Numbered from the stretch's first letter, positions 7,738 to 18,070 are shown. The stretch is DNA of 64,000 bases from Dyadobacter luteus (GCF_003383615.1 NZ_QNUL01000023.1:40613-104612), one strand, 5' to 3'. Notes: generated by a model from the sequence alone, not told the origin. Made by a program: numbers and translations.

Positions 7738-10569
7738 TTATTTGGTAAGGTCGAATTTGATACCGATGTTATAACGAGGACGGTAGTATTCAGCCTGTAC
7801 AGTGCGTGATGAGATGCTTTGGTAATAACGCAACGGCTGGTTAGTCAAATTGTTCGCTTCAGCAAATACACGTAGATTTTTAGTTATCTTGTAAGATGCG
7901 TTGGCATCCAGGAAGAACTGCTTGTCATAGTAAATATCATCAAAGTCACTACCTCCCAATGCATCCAGATAAGCAGCGGTGTAGTTGGCTGAAAGTCGTG
8001 CAGAGAAACGTTTATTTTCCCATGACAACGACGCATTGAACATATGAGGAGCAGTTCCAGGTAATGTTACATCATTTCTTACATCACCATCTTCGTTATA
8101 AACACCTTTTGCAAATGACTTGGTGAAAGTATAGTTGGTATAAATTCCAAGGTTTTTCAAAGCGCCCGGAAGGAAATCAAGCTGACGCTGGAAAGCTACT
8201 TCAAAACCGAATACATTCACATTCTCACCGTTTCTCGACTGGTAGAAATCCCACAGCTCACCAGCGGCAATCGGGTTGCTGGCACCAGGGAAATCTGCTG
8301 CGAAGTTGGCTGTGTTGTATGATTGATTACGATATGTGTAAATAAAGTTTTTCAGATTTTTGTAGAAAGCACCACCTGAAATAAGGCCCACAGATTCAAA
8401 ATAGTTTTCTGCCATCAGGTCAAAATTCCAGGAGTAGGTTGCTTTCAGATCAGGATTTCCGGCTCTGATCTCTCTGTCGCCCGGAATGGTGCTGATGTAA
8501 GGAGCAAGAGCGTAGTAATTAGGACGTGCAAGTGCAGTAGTGGCAGCTGCACGCAGGATGAAATTATCTGTTGCGTTATACTTGAAGGTCAAGCCTGGAA
8601 GCAAGTTCGTATAGCTGTTTTTTACAGTACGCTGTCCTGTAAGTTCTTCTTCATCTTCGATCATATTTCCGGTATAGTCGATTGAAGTGTTTTCCAGACG
8701 AACACCGGCAATCATAGATAGCTTGTCAGAAAAATCCTGATCCCAGCGTACATATCCGGCTACGATGTTTTCCTTCGCATTGTAGTTAAGTCCCAAAAAC
8801 TCACTTGGCACGCTTTCCGATTCAAATTGAGAAGTATTGGTCAGGTTAAGATTACCCAGGAACTGCTTCGAAGTAAAGACACCAGGAATCAGATGTGATC
8901 CGGCCTGAAAATCGCCTGCATTCCAATTTACTGTAGAAGTGCTTCCAAGTGTAGCATAATCATCCTCATTTACAGGATTGTATACGAAGAAGTTGTTGTT
9001 GCGATCCTTTGTTTTCAATCTCAAACGTCCACCTACACGCATACGACCTTTCTGATCGGCAATGACATACAATGGGAAACGAACATTTACTTTCGCACCA
9101 AGTTCTGTTTCTTCCGTAAAGTCATGGTTTTCGCTGATCTCATTCAATCCCAATGAACCTGCCGAAAGGTTGGTAGGAGTGAACATCGGGGAGAAGGAAT
9201 CTCCGTTGTAAGTGATCTGGCTACCGCTTTTACGGAAGTTGATGTAGCGTTCATTAGGACGGTCTTCGCTTGCTGTTGAATAACTTACAGACCAGTCCAT
9301 ATCAACTTTTGAACTCAACAGGTGATCGCCTTTTACAGAGTAATTCTGTACCTTCTGTGCTTCAAGTCTGGTTCCTTTGTTGCTGCTGTTTTCAATACCC
9401 CCTTTTGTCTGACGGCTGATACGACCTGTGAATCCTGTAATGCTGTTGTTGTCGTCATATACAGGGGCGATATTATCAGTACGCAGACGGTAGCGGTTTT
9501 CAAGATCGTCGCGCCAGTTGTACATCGCGTTGGCAGTGATGGTGTGGTTTTGGCCTAATTTGAAATCAAATGCGGCTGAAAGACTTCTTCTGATTCTTTG
9601 TACGTCATATTTTCTGATATCCGACTGACCAATGTAAACATTGCCGAAATCATCTTTGCTCCATGTAGCTTCAACATCGTCAGAACCGTAATTGTTATTG
9701 TTGTACGATCCGCTCAGTACCATTCCTATGGCATTTTTTGCAAAACGATTGGCATACACAAACCCTCCTGTGTAAAGCGCTTTTCCGCGGATAGGGTTAA
9801 AACCACTTGATAATGTTGCCGAGATGCGTTGTCCGTTTGGTGCTGCACGCGTTACAAGGTTTACTGAACCGCCAATAGCATCAGCGTCCATATCCGGCGT
9901 AAGGGTCTTGTTCACTTCGATGGTTGAAATCATATCTGAAGGAATCAAGTCCATTTGCACGCGACGGTTGTCTCCTTCCGCAGATGGGATACGATCGCCG
10001 TTCATGGTTACGGAGTTAAGTTCAGGAGCAAGGCCTCTCACAATGATGTTACGTGCCTCTCCCTGGTCATTCTGCATCGTAATACCCGGCACACGCTTAA
10101 GTGCATCGCCGATGTTGGAATCCGGGAAACGACCTACCTGATCCGAGGATATAATGTTACTGATGTTTTCGTTGTTACGTTGCTGGTTCAGCGCTTTGGC
10201 TTGCCCTTTCAAACGGTCACCTAATACAACAACTTCATTCATGTCAAGGCTTCCTTCATCCATTACAAGCTGGATGGAAGTGATTTGGCCCGATTGCACA
10301 GTAATTTCTTGTTTGTGATTCTGATAGCCGATGTAAGTAGCTTCCAGTGTGTAAGTTCCTGACGGAACACTCAGAAATTCAAACTTCCCCCTTACATCAG
10401 AAACTGTATATTGATTTCCCGGAGAGAGTTTAAGAGTTGCCCCTGGCAGCGATAGTTTTTGACTGTCCATGATCGTACCTGTGATAAGTCCCTTTTGGGC
10501 AAAGGCGACAGTTGCAAATAGCAACAGGCAGAGTGTAATTAGATTTTTTGTAGATGTAAATAAGTTCAT
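7738..10569 (-). CDS. TonB-dependent receptor with N-terminal carboxypeptidase-like domain
   Basis: Outer-membrane active transporter of about 943 residues. Signal peptide ends LFATVAFAQ. A carboxypeptidase-regulatory-like beta-sandwich follows (GTIMDSQKLSLPGATLKL, GTYTLEATYIGYQ), then a plug with VGRFPDSNIGDALKRVPGI and the IIVRGLAPELNSVTMNGDRIP block typical of the TIGR01782-like receptor group. The 22-strand barrel ends in YRPRYNIGIKFDLTK. I chose the ATG at 10569 because the longer frame starts at a TTG (10593) whose bases lie in a CCTTTG promoter-like box. No SusD partner is next to it; the downstream phytase suggests a phosphate-rich substrate, which is inference. Confidence 0.9.
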   Translation of the reverse strand: MNLFTSTKNLITLCLLLFATVAFAQKGLITGTIMDSQKLSLPGATLKLSPGNQYTVSDVRGKFEFLSVPSGTYTLEATYIGYQNHKQEITVQSGQITSIQLVMDEGSLDMNEVVVLGDRLKGQAKALNQQRNNENISNIISSDQVGRFPDSNIGDALKRVPGITMQNDQGEARNIIVRGLAPELNSVTMNGDRIPSAEGDNRRVQMDLIPSDMISTIEVNKTLTPDMDADAIGGSVNLVTRAAPNGQRISATLSSGFNPIRGKALYTGGFVYANRFAKNAIGMVLSGSYNNNNYGSDDVEATWSKDDFGNVYIGQSDIRKYDVQRIRRSLSAAFDFKLGQNHTITANAMYNWRDDLENRYRLRTDNIAPVYDDNNSITGFTGRISRQTKGGIENSSNKGTRLEAQKVQNYSVKGDHLLSSKVDMDWSVSYSTASEDRPNERYINFRKSGSQITYNGDSFSPMFTPTNLSAGSLGLNEISENHDFTEETELGAKVNVRFPLYVIADQKGRMRVGGRLRLKTKDRNNNFFVYNPVNEDDYATLGSTSTVNWNAGDFQAGSHLIPGVFTSKQFLGNLNLTNTSQFESESVPSEFLGLNYNAKENIVAGYVRWDQDFSDKLSMIAGVRLENTSIDYTGNMIEDEEELTGQRTVKNSYTNLLPGLTFKYNATDNFILRAAATTALARPNYYALAPYISTIPGDREIRAGNPDLKATYSWNFDLMAENYFESVGLISGGAFYKNLKNFIYTYRNQSYNTANFAADFPGASNPIAAGELWDFYQSRNGENVNVFGFEVAFQRQLDFLPGALKNLGIYTNYTFTKSFAKGVYNEDGDVRNDVTLPGTAPHMFNASLSWENKRFSARLSANYTAAYLDALGGSDFDDIYYDKQFFLDANASYKITKNLRVFAEANNLTNQPLRYYQSISSRTVQAEYYRPRYNIGIKFDLTK

Positions 10570-10818
10570 AACACTGGTTTTGTTCGGGTGCAAAGGTCTC
10601 CTTGCTGTGTTACCCTTGTGTTAGTTCCAGATTATGAAATTGTTAACACCGAAAAATTGATGTTTTAAGTGATTGAATTTCAGTCGATTGTCTGCTATCG
10701 GGATTGCCTCTGATAATCCGAAATTGTCTGAAATGAAGTAGTCTGATTGATTAATAGTTGAGTAATGCCGATCTCTGACAATAGAATGACAGGAATACGC
10801 CAGTTGCAGGAATATGTT

Positions 10819-11241
10819 TTAATTATGAATCAATATATACTCCGACAACACTTTTGGGGAGTCGGATTTCTGTAGAAGAAGCCTGTTACCCTGACTGCTG
10901 ATGATGTCAAATTCGTAGTTTTCATTAGGCTGAGAAGTAGCTGTAATCGTCATGTTTGTAAATAGCAATTTCTTATAATTGCCGGACAGTGCCCATTCAC
11001 CTGAAAGCTTCACACCACCTTTGTTTGTCATCTTCACCACATTTGCATCCGTAAGATCAATGGTAAACCTGGAGTAAGCTCTGCTGGCTCCTTCAACATT
11101 GGCAGCATCAAAAACAACTATTCCATTTTCTTTAATGCTCATTACTTTCCAGTCCTGCCTGATATTGATTGTATCTATTTCCCGTGGTTCACAGCTTAGG
11201 ACCGTGCATAAAAGTAAGGCAGCTATAAGTAGTTTTCTCAT
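10819..11241 (-). CDS. small lipoprotein, lipocalin-like
   Basis: 140 residues with a clear lipobox (LLLCTVLSCEP, Cys17). The mature part (QDWKVMSIKENGIVVF, YSRFTIDLTDANVVKMTNKGG, SGEWALSGNYKKLLFT, ISSQGNRLLLQKSD) has the strand pattern of small lipocalin-like Bacteroidota lipoproteins, but no named family can be fixed. It stands alone: 225 bp separate it from the TonB receptor and it is divergent from the lyase-like gene at 11422. Confidence 0.7.
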   Translation of the reverse strand: MRKLLIAALLLCTVLSCEPREIDTINIRQDWKVMSIKENGIVVFDAANVEGASRAYSRFTIDLTDANVVKMTNKGGVKLSGEWALSGNYKKLLFTNMTITATSQPNENYEFDIISSQGNRLLLQKSDSPKVLSEYILIHN

Positions 11242-11421
11242 AAGCGAAAAAATGAAAGATATTTTGAAATCTCAGGATTAAACAAGTTTTATTAATCATA
11301 CATAACACCTCAGGAGAGTGACTGGTATTGGAATGATTACATTTGATAATTGGTAAAAGTAGGGTTACAAACTTATTTTACATCCTCTGATATTTGAAAT
11401 ATAGGTTTATTTATAAGCATT

Positions 11422-14142
11422 ATGAAATATTTACCTCAGGTTACACGAAGGAAATTTGTTAAAAATGCGCTTGTACTGGCTGCCGGATTACCGGTTGCTT
11501 CGTCTTTTGCAAAGACAGAAAAGAGCAGCGTCCTACAGGCTGGAGCTGTTCCGTTGAAGTGGCTTGATTCAAAAATAAGCGCGGAAACAATTGGCACGAC
11601 ATGGGGTGTTCCCTGGCCAAAAGGAGCGCTGAAGAAAAACTCCTCTTTTTCTTTGCAAAGTCAGGACGGAAGGGCGATACCCGTGCAAAGCTGGCAGACA
11701 GCTCAATGGCCGGATGGTTCTGTTAAATGGACAGCTCACGCCATTTCTGCACAGCCGGATATAGCCGGCGGATTATTGCTAAAGCCTGAGAAAGCATCAG
11801 CCGTATCTGGGGGGATTAAGGTTTCGGAAAATGCAGATATGATCAGCATTGATACAGGTAGAATTGTTTGCACGGTTAACAAAAAGGGCAAATTGATCAT
11901 TGACCGCATAGAACGGGATGGGAGACTTGCGGCAAAAGATGGCCGGCTGGTGTTACAGGTACAAAACCAACCGGACGCAGAGCCCGGTGAACAAATCAGA
12001 ACCGAGTTTTTTCAAGGTGAAATAAAGGAAGTTTTAATTGAGCAGAGTGGCCCGATACGTACTGTACTCAAAATAACGGGCTCACATGCGGCTGAAAATA
12101 AAGCCTTATTACCATTTGTTGTCAGGCTGTACTTCTATCAGAGCAGCGATGCGATCCGTGTTCTGCACACCATTATATATGATGCTGATGAAAGCAAAGA
12201 TTTTATCAGCGGCATTGGTTTGAGACTAAGTGTACCTCTGGAAGACGAACTACACAATCGGCATGTGAGGTTTACCGGTGAGGACAATGGTGTTTTTGCT
12301 GAAGCTATTCGTGGTTTAACAGGTTTACGACGCGATCCGGGAAAGGCTGTGACAGATGCCCAGATTAATGGTAAAGCAACTCCATCCACTACCGAATTCC
12401 CTGACAACGTTTCAAAAAGACTGCACTATATACCTGCTTTCGGAGATTATACACTTTTCCAACCCACACCCGATTCATTTGAAATACAGAAAAGAACCAA
12501 AGCCGGACATGGTTGGTTGCAATCGGCTTTTGGGAAAAGAGCTACAGGAACAGGTTATCTGGGTTCGTCAAAAGGTGGGTTTTTATTTGGTATAAGGAAT
12601 TTCTGGCAAAGCCATCCTGCTCAGCTTGATATCCGCAATGCGCATACAAATCTGGCCGAAATTACCCTGTGGGTCTGGGCTCCAAAGGCTTCTGCCATGG
12701 ACCTGCGCTTTTACCATGATGGCATGGGACAGGACACTTTTGAAAAACAACGCGATGCGCTTGAAATTACTTACGAGGATTATGAGCCGGAGTTTGGTCG
12801 GCCTGTAGGTGTAGCCAGAACCAGTGAAATGCAATTGAAGATTTTAGCCGCAACTCCTGAAAATGCTGAAATTGCTGCTATTGCAAATGCTATTCAACAT
12901 CCGGCGCAACTCGTAGCAGAGCCGGCGTATTTTGCACAAACAGGTGTTTTTGGCGGGGCGTTCAGTGCAGTAGTAAAAGGAAATCCGGCTGAGGAAAAAA
13001 TCGATAAGCAACTAGACTTTTATTTTGATTATTACCATAAACAAGTGGATCAGCATAAATGGTATGGTTTCTGGAATTACGGGGATGTAATGCATGCATA
13101 CGATAACGACAGGCATACATGGCGCTACGATGTAGGCGGCTATGCCTGGGATAATTCAGAGCTTTCTACCGATCTATGGCTTTGGTATTATTTCATGCGC
13201 ACGGGGCGAAGTGATGTATTCCGGATGGCGGAAGCTATGACAAGGCATACAGGGGAAGTGGATGTACACCATATCGGACCATTCAGTCCGCTTGGTTCGC
13301 GGCATAACGTGATGCACTGGGGATGTAGCGCGAAGCAACTGCGTATCAGCACTGCTGCCAACCGTCGCTTCTATTATTACCTTACCGCGGACGAAAGGGT
13401 AGGCGATTTAATGAAGGAACAGATTGATGCAGATAAAACTTTGCGGACGATTATTCCGGGAAGGAAAATCGGGCAGACCGCACCTGCCAATGATCCGAAG
13501 GGAGAGCTTGCCAGTATTTCTTTTGGAACGGATTGGGGAGCACTGGCAAGCGCGTGGCTCACGGAATGGGAGCGGACCGGTGATGAAAAAGTGAAGACCA
13601 AATTGCTGAATTCTATGAAAACCATTGCTGCTCAGCCTCACGGGTTTTTTACAGGAGTATCCATTATGGATCTGAACACAGGTAAATTTCAGATGGCTCA
13701 GAAAGGAAAGTTGTCTGTTTCGCATCTGAGCGCTGTATTTGGCCTTGCTGAAATATGCGCGGAACTGATCGCAGTTTTCGATATACCTGAATTTGAAAAA
13801 GCCTGGGTGCAGTATTGCGAATTGTACAATGCAACACCAGAGGAACAGAAGCGCGTTTTGGGTCAATCGCTTACCAAATTGAATCTACGGCAGGGACACG
13901 CACGTCTTACGGCATTTGCAGCACTGAGAAAGAAAGATGCAAAACTTGCGGACAGGGCGTGGGATGAATTCTTTGAAGGAGGCGCTGGCATTAAGAGTCA
14001 GTCGTATGATGTAAAAAATCTCACCGGACCTCAGGTAATTATGCCTATAGAAGAAGCAAAGGGAATCTCCACAAATGCAGTGGCACAATGGGGACTGGCA
14101 GCGATGCAATGTCTGGCTTATGCAGGCAGATACCTGAAGTAA
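11422..14142 (+). CDS. exo-rhamnogalacturonan lyase-like protein (YetA/PcRGLX family)
   Basis: 906 residues with a twin-arginine-type leader (TRRKFVKNALVLAAG). The order matches the family of the Penicillium exo-rhamnogalacturonan lyase and Bacillus YetA: an N-terminal barrel (GVPWPKGALKK, WPDGSVKWTAHA at about 65-105), a catalytic central sheet (FVVRLYFYQSSDAIRVLHTI, GYLGSSKGGFLFGIRNFWQ, YHDGMGQDTF) and an alpha/alpha toroid (WYGFWNYGDVMHAYD, WRYDVGGYAWDNSE, HHIGPFSPLGSRHNVMHW). Expected role: breaking rhamnogalacturonan-I-type pectin chains outside the cytoplasm. It stands alone with its own terminator; the GH105 at 35065 could process its products. Assignment comes from motif memory, so the substrate is tentative. 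Confidence 0.65.
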   Translation: MKYLPQVTRRKFVKNALVLAAGLPVASSFAKTEKSSVLQAGAVPLKWLDSKISAETIGTTWGVPWPKGALKKNSSFSLQSQDGRAIPVQSWQTAQWPDGSVKWTAHAISAQPDIAGGLLLKPEKASAVSGGIKVSENADMISIDTGRIVCTVNKKGKLIIDRIERDGRLAAKDGRLVLQVQNQPDAEPGEQIRTEFFQGEIKEVLIEQSGPIRTVLKITGSHAAENKALLPFVVRLYFYQSSDAIRVLHTIIYDADESKDFISGIGLRLSVPLEDELHNRHVRFTGEDNGVFAEAIRGLTGLRRDPGKAVTDAQINGKATPSTTEFPDNVSKRLHYIPAFGDYTLFQPTPDSFEIQKRTKAGHGWLQSAFGKRATGTGYLGSSKGGFLFGIRNFWQSHPAQLDIRNAHTNLAEITLWVWAPKASAMDLRFYHDGMGQDTFEKQRDALEITYEDYEPEFGRPVGVARTSEMQLKILAATPENAEIAAIANAIQHPAQLVAEPAYFAQTGVFGGAFSAVVKGNPAEEKIDKQLDFYFDYYHKQVDQHKWYGFWNYGDVMHAYDNDRHTWRYDVGGYAWDNSELSTDLWLWYYFMRTGRSDVFRMAEAMTRHTGEVDVHHIGPFSPLGSRHNVMHWGCSAKQLRISTAANRRFYYYLTADERVGDLMKEQIDADKTLRTIIPGRKIGQTAPANDPKGELASISFGTDWGALASAWLTEWERTGDEKVKTKLLNSMKTIAAQPHGFFTGVSIMDLNTGKFQMAQKGKLSVSHLSAVFGLAEICAELIAVFDIPEFEKAWVQYCELYNATPEEQKRVLGQSLTKLNLRQGHARLTAFAALRKKDAKLADRAWDEFFEGGAGIKSQSYDVKNLTGPQVIMPIEEAKGISTNAVAQWGLAAMQCLAYAGRYLK

Positions 14143-14161
14143 GTGTGATTAATTGTGAAAC

Positions 14162-14199
14162 AGAAAGACCAGCCTGCTTGAACCGGGCTGGTCTTTCTG
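14162..14199 (+). terminator. terminator after the lyase-like gene
   Basis: Arms AGAAAGACCAGCC and GGCTGGTCTTTCT pair around a short loop and are followed by GTTTTCTG. The convergent kinase gene ends 19 bp further on, so it may serve both genes. Confidence 0.8.
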
Positions 14200-14217
14200 T
14201 TTTCTGCCGGCAACATT

Positions 14218-16827
14218 TCAGAGATTCTTCAATTCGGAAAGGCCTGCCAAAGCTTCATTTTCGATAGAGACAATGGACTCGTTGATGTCTGCAGGCCAGA
14301 TATTATTTTTCAAACTTGCTTCCAGTACCTTGTATTTGTCAGCGACCGGAAGTAAGCCAACTGAAAACAGGGAAGAGCGATATTTGTGGATGGCCTGAGC
14401 CAGGGCATTTGCATCGTGATTTATATTGGCTTGTCTTATGATCGCAAGTTGTGTCGTACTTTCTGTTTCAAACATGGCAATCAGTTCATCGCGAAGTTCC
14501 TCACTGCCACCGGTAATTTCATTCAGGTAGGTCAGGTTTAAAGTGCTCTCAGGCATATGTGGTGTTTTTTGTATTGTTACTTTTTTATTCTCGTCATCCG
14601 ACGCAACATCCTTTCCTGTCACTTGCAGAATGGTGCGGATTAATTCATGCTGTTTGAAAGGTTTTGAAATATAACCATTGGCGCCTATGCTCAAACATTC
14701 CTCCTTTTCACCGACGAGTGCGTGGGCTGTCATGGTGATGATGGGAAGGGTGGCCGAAATCTCCTTTCTGATTTTTTTTATTGCTGTGTAACCGTCCATC
14801 ACAGGCATTTGGAGATCCATAATCACAAAATCGAATATCAGGTTTTGCTGAAGAATCTGGATTGCTTCGTAACCGTTATTAGCAATTGTGAATTCCAGAC
14901 CCAGCCTTTCAAATATGGCTCTCAATAGCTTCTGATTTAGTATATTGTCTTCGGCAACAAGCACGTGAAGTTTAGGCAGCGTTGTTTCAGCAGGTTGAAG
15001 CAACTTATCTTTTTGCTCGTACGTATCATCCGGTAATACCTTAAAGGAGCACTGTATTATGAACTGAGTGCCTTTTTGAGCCTCGCTTTTTACTTCGATC
15101 GTACCGCCGAGTAATTCTACAAGGGATTTTACAATACTCAGTCCGAGTCCTGTGCCACCGAAAAGCCGGGTTGTACTCTCAGAAGCCTGCACAAAGCGAT
15201 CAAAGATTTCATTCAGCTTGTCAGGAGCAATACCGATTCCCGTATCCTCTATGGTAAATTGAAGATCCTGTTGCTCATTGCGTATAGGAGAAATAGCAGT
15301 TACACTTAGTTTAACCTTTCCTTTTTCTGTGAACTTCACAGCATTCCCACATACGTTTAAAAGGATTTGCGTAAGGCGTAACTGATCTGTATCTATGATT
15401 TTGGGAAGACCTTCGGCTAGCTTAACTTCGTAGTCAATACCTTTTTCGCGCGCTCGCTGACTGATGAGTACAGAAACAGAATCAATCAGTTCATTGAGTG
15501 AAGTAGGTGTTTTTTCCAGCTGGACATGACCGCCCTCAATTTTAGAGAAGTCAAGTACATCGTTGATCAGTTCCAGCAGGTTTTTACTTGCTAATTGTAT
15601 GTATGTTACAAATTCGAGGCTCTTGTGGTCTTTCAGCTCACCTTCCAGCAGATTGGTAAAACCGATGATCGCGTTCAGTGGTGTACGGATTTCATGACTT
15701 ACATTGGAAAGAAATACGTCCTTTACACGAAGTGATTTCTCCGCCAGAATACGTGCGTTTTCAAGCATCGTCTGGTAATTGACACGTTCTGTAATGTCGC
15801 GGAAAACAGTGATCGCACTTACAATTTCTCCGTTGGCTTCGTAAACCGGACTTACATTTGATTCGAGGTTTTTAATCTTACCATCCAGTAGAATATTAAG
15901 CTTATTGCCGGTATTTTTATAACCGTATAAGGCCTTGTTTACAGGTAGATCATCGGGTTCAATTGTTCTGGCTATATCATCCCAATAAGTGTAGTTCACA
16001 TATTCAGATAATGTTTTCAGATCTGGCACCACTTCATTCTTCAGACCGAGCATTTCTCTCCCTGATTGGTTCAGCAGCCCTATTTCCTTATCGGAATTCA
16101 GCACCATGATACCGTCGGGTATGGCTTCAACGTATTGTTTGAGAACAGCTTCCTTTTTATTCAGTTCAGCCTGCATCATGCGCTGGCGGCGTTGCTCACG
16201 TACCATGAAAACAAATGCCGCCATAGTGAGAAAGAAACCGGCCATAGTGGTTCCGGTTATTGCACGCGTCGTATCTCGATGTGTGCTGACTACCAGTTTA
16301 CGGCGGTTTTCCAGATTCAGATTTTCGTAACGATCAATCTCTGATATCTTATTCATCAGCAATTGGTTAAGCCTGATTCCTTCGCCTTGCCGGATCATGG
16401 TCTTCGCTTGCTCAGTTCCCTCGATCTGATATGCCTTCATGACTTGATGGGCAAACAAGGCAATGCGGCTGGAAATTTCCAGCAGATCCTTCACTCTGGA
16501 AGTCTGTTGATTGTCTCCCTTTATTAAGTTGAAAAGCGTATCACTTACTTCGATCAATTCAACGCGTTTCAGGTAATTGTCTCTCAGAAGTGCCTGGTTA
16601 TCAGTATTCAGAAAACTGTGCATATTGAGTTGCAGATCCTTGGCACGTTGTCCGAAGTTGGCAGTCTGATGTAGAATTCTGGTCGTTTTATTGAGTCCTA
16701 TATTATGCTCACTCAGATTCTCCACACTTTTGTATGCATAGTATTGGGATCCCAATATCAGCATCAAACCAGCACAAATACTGAGAAACGGTCCCCGGAA
16801 GTTTCTATTTAATAAAGTTGAGAGCAT
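14218..16827 (-). CDS. hybrid sensor histidine kinase/response regulator
   Basis: 869 residues. Two membrane segments (about 12-30 and 190-210) flank a helical CHASE3-like periplasmic domain. Then come a PAS domain (YVEAIPDGIMVLNSDKEIGLLNQSG), a HisKA domain with the phospho-acceptor in SNVSHEIRTPLNAIIGF, an HATPase_c domain (DTGIGIAPDKL, LFGGTGLGLSIV), a receiver (LVAEDNILNQK, phospho-Asp in VIMDLQMPVMDG, SKPFKQHEL) and a C-terminal HPt-like helix bundle with HKYRSSL. This is a complete phosphorelay on one chain, except that the final regulator must be elsewhere. Single gene; its target is not indicated by the neighbours. Confidence 0.92.
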   Translation of the reverse strand: MLSTLLNRNFRGPFLSICAGLMLILGSQYYAYKSVENLSEHNIGLNKTTRILHQTANFGQRAKDLQLNMHSFLNTDNQALLRDNYLKRVELIEVSDTLFNLIKGDNQQTSRVKDLLEISSRIALFAHQVMKAYQIEGTEQAKTMIRQGEGIRLNQLLMNKISEIDRYENLNLENRRKLVVSTHRDTTRAITGTTMAGFFLTMAAFVFMVREQRRQRMMQAELNKKEAVLKQYVEAIPDGIMVLNSDKEIGLLNQSGREMLGLKNEVVPDLKTLSEYVNYTYWDDIARTIEPDDLPVNKALYGYKNTGNKLNILLDGKIKNLESNVSPVYEANGEIVSAITVFRDITERVNYQTMLENARILAEKSLRVKDVFLSNVSHEIRTPLNAIIGFTNLLEGELKDHKSLEFVTYIQLASKNLLELINDVLDFSKIEGGHVQLEKTPTSLNELIDSVSVLISQRAREKGIDYEVKLAEGLPKIIDTDQLRLTQILLNVCGNAVKFTEKGKVKLSVTAISPIRNEQQDLQFTIEDTGIGIAPDKLNEIFDRFVQASESTTRLFGGTGLGLSIVKSLVELLGGTIEVKSEAQKGTQFIIQCSFKVLPDDTYEQKDKLLQPAETTLPKLHVLVAEDNILNQKLLRAIFERLGLEFTIANNGYEAIQILQQNLIFDFVIMDLQMPVMDGYTAIKKIRKEISATLPIITMTAHALVGEKEECLSIGANGYISKPFKQHELIRTILQVTGKDVASDDENKKVTIQKTPHMPESTLNLTYLNEITGGSEELRDELIAMFETESTTQLAIIRQANINHDANALAQAIHKYRSSLFSVGLLPVADKYKVLEASLKNNIWPADINESIVSIENEALAGLSELKNL

Positions 16828-17070
16828 ATAACACTTTTCTCAGTTATTACTGAAGGGCAAATAATAATTCGGAATAAACTGTGCTTAAAGGCTATACCGT
16901 GACCAGCGCTTCCGCATTGCCGAAGTTCCTACATTTCTCGTTAAAATTGTATATCGTAATGAATATTATTTAAAAGAATCGACATGCATTGTCTTATAGG
17001 CTTGATTACCAGTTGTAGAAGTAATTTTTAAACTGGTATATGAAGAGGTATTGATCGAAAAAAGCAAACG

Positions 17071-17661
17071 CTATTGACCTGACTGAAGCCTCGTTTTCAG
17101 CCGGCTCAGTGTTTCAGGAGAAAGGTTGAGATAAGTGGCCACCATTTTGTTGGATAGCCGTTTGATTACATCAGGATATTCATCCAATAGTCGTGTATAT
17201 CTTTCTGTGGCATTCATTGTGAGGAAAGACATGAGCCTGTTGGTATTATTCACATAGGCTTTTTCCAGAAAACTTCGATAGAACTTTTCCCATGCCGGAA
17301 TGATTTCGAGCAGGTAAAAAAAGTCGTCCTGCTCAATGTACAGTAAATCGGCATGCTCAACAGATTGTATGTACTCAGGGGAAGGTTTGTGGGTAATAAA
17401 ACTAATTAGGGCTGCGGCGATATCATTTTCGAATGCAAAATAACGTGTTGCCTCGTGACCTTGTTCAGTAATGAAATAGATTCTTATACACCCTTTACCA
17501 ATAAAAAATGTCCTTTGGCTGGTCTGTCCCTGTGAGATAAGAATCTGATTTTTTCGCGCCTTCATAGGCTTGAAGTAGGAGAGAATTATCGTGAGCTCAT
17601 CCTCTGTCACTTCAATTCTATCCGTTATGTATTTGGCTGCCTGGTCATAAATGTTTTCCAT
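17071..17661 (-). CDS. Crp/Fnr family transcriptional regulator
   Basis: 196 residues. A cyclic-nucleotide-binding-like sensor barrel (KNQILISQGQTSQRTFFIGKGCIRIYF) is followed by a long dimer helix and a C-terminal helix-turn-helix (IKRLSNKMVATYLNLSPETLSRLKTRL). It belongs to the Bacteroidota Crp-like group that lacks the full cAMP-binding Arg/Ser set. The frame extends upstream to 17790, but that part overlaps the DUF2798 gene in another frame; ATG at 17661 (MENIYDQAAKYI) is the natural start, 11 bp after the DUF2798 stop. The two genes are probably an operon. Confidence 0.85.
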   Translation of the reverse strand: MENIYDQAAKYITDRIEVTEDELTIILSYFKPMKARKNQILISQGQTSQRTFFIGKGCIRIYFITEQGHEATRYFAFENDIAAALISFITHKPSPEYIQSVEHADLLYIEQDDFFYLLEIIPAWEKFYRSFLEKAYVNNTNRLMSFLTMNATERYTRLLDEYPDVIKRLSNKMVATYLNLSPETLSRLKTRLQSGQ

Positions 17662-17672
17662 CAGATTTTGTT

Positions 17673-17897
17673 CTAAGGTCTGGAGGTAACCTTTTCTGCG
17701 AGTTTTCTCGCGTTGGGAATAATTATAAATGCCGCAAAGTAGGCCACCGGTAGCATCACACTCCACGCTTTGAGGAATTTGGAAAACCATTCTGGCCCCA
17801 TTCCGTAGTTACGCATAATGCCAACAAACGCCATAATCAAAGTCATGGGAACCACTACAAAGAGGGTATTAATGTATTTAAAATGTTTCTTTTTCAT
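17673..17897 (-). CDS. DUF2798-type small membrane protein
   Basis: 74 residues with two predicted membrane helices (TLFVVVPMTLIMAFVGIM and AWSVMLPVAYFAAFIIIP) and the NYGMGPEWFSKFLKAW block between them that characterises DUF2798 proteins. Function unknown. It is the first gene of a two-gene unit with the Crp-like regulator; the regulator may control it. Confidence 0.75.
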   Translation of the reverse strand: MKKKHFKYINTLFVVVPMTLIMAFVGIMRNYGMGPEWFSKFLKAWSVMLPVAYFAAFIIIPNARKLAEKVTSRP

Positions 17898-18006
17898 GCA
17901 AGCCTTTATCAGTTAGCCGGCAAAGATGCTGCTGAAAGATTTCCAAAACATTGATCCAGGTCAAAAGTATATAAAATCGGCACTCATTGATGTTGGCGTA
18001 AAGCAG

Positions 18007-18039
18007 AAAAGGTACTCACCCTATGGCAAGTACCTTTTT
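18007..18039 (-). terminator. terminator after the collagen-like lipoprotein gene
   Basis: Arms AAAAGGTACT and AGTACCTTTTT enclose a 12-nt loop, 32 bp past the stop of the 18071-18661 gene. A- and T-runs lie on both sides. Confidence 0.75.
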
Positions 18040-18070
18040 CCTGTACAATATGCTTGACTATTGAACCAGT

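Noticed and set aside
9322..9810. Plus-strand ORFs antisense to the TonB-dependent receptor
   Set aside because: They are shadows of a long, clearly coding minus-strand gene and have no domain.
12583..13866. Minus-strand ORFs inside the lyase-like gene
   Set aside because: The plus-strand gene has continuous family motifs; the antisense frames have none.
17662..17790. N-terminal extension of the Crp-like regulator
   Set aside because: It overlaps the DUF2798 gene in a different frame; the family N-terminus begins at 17661.
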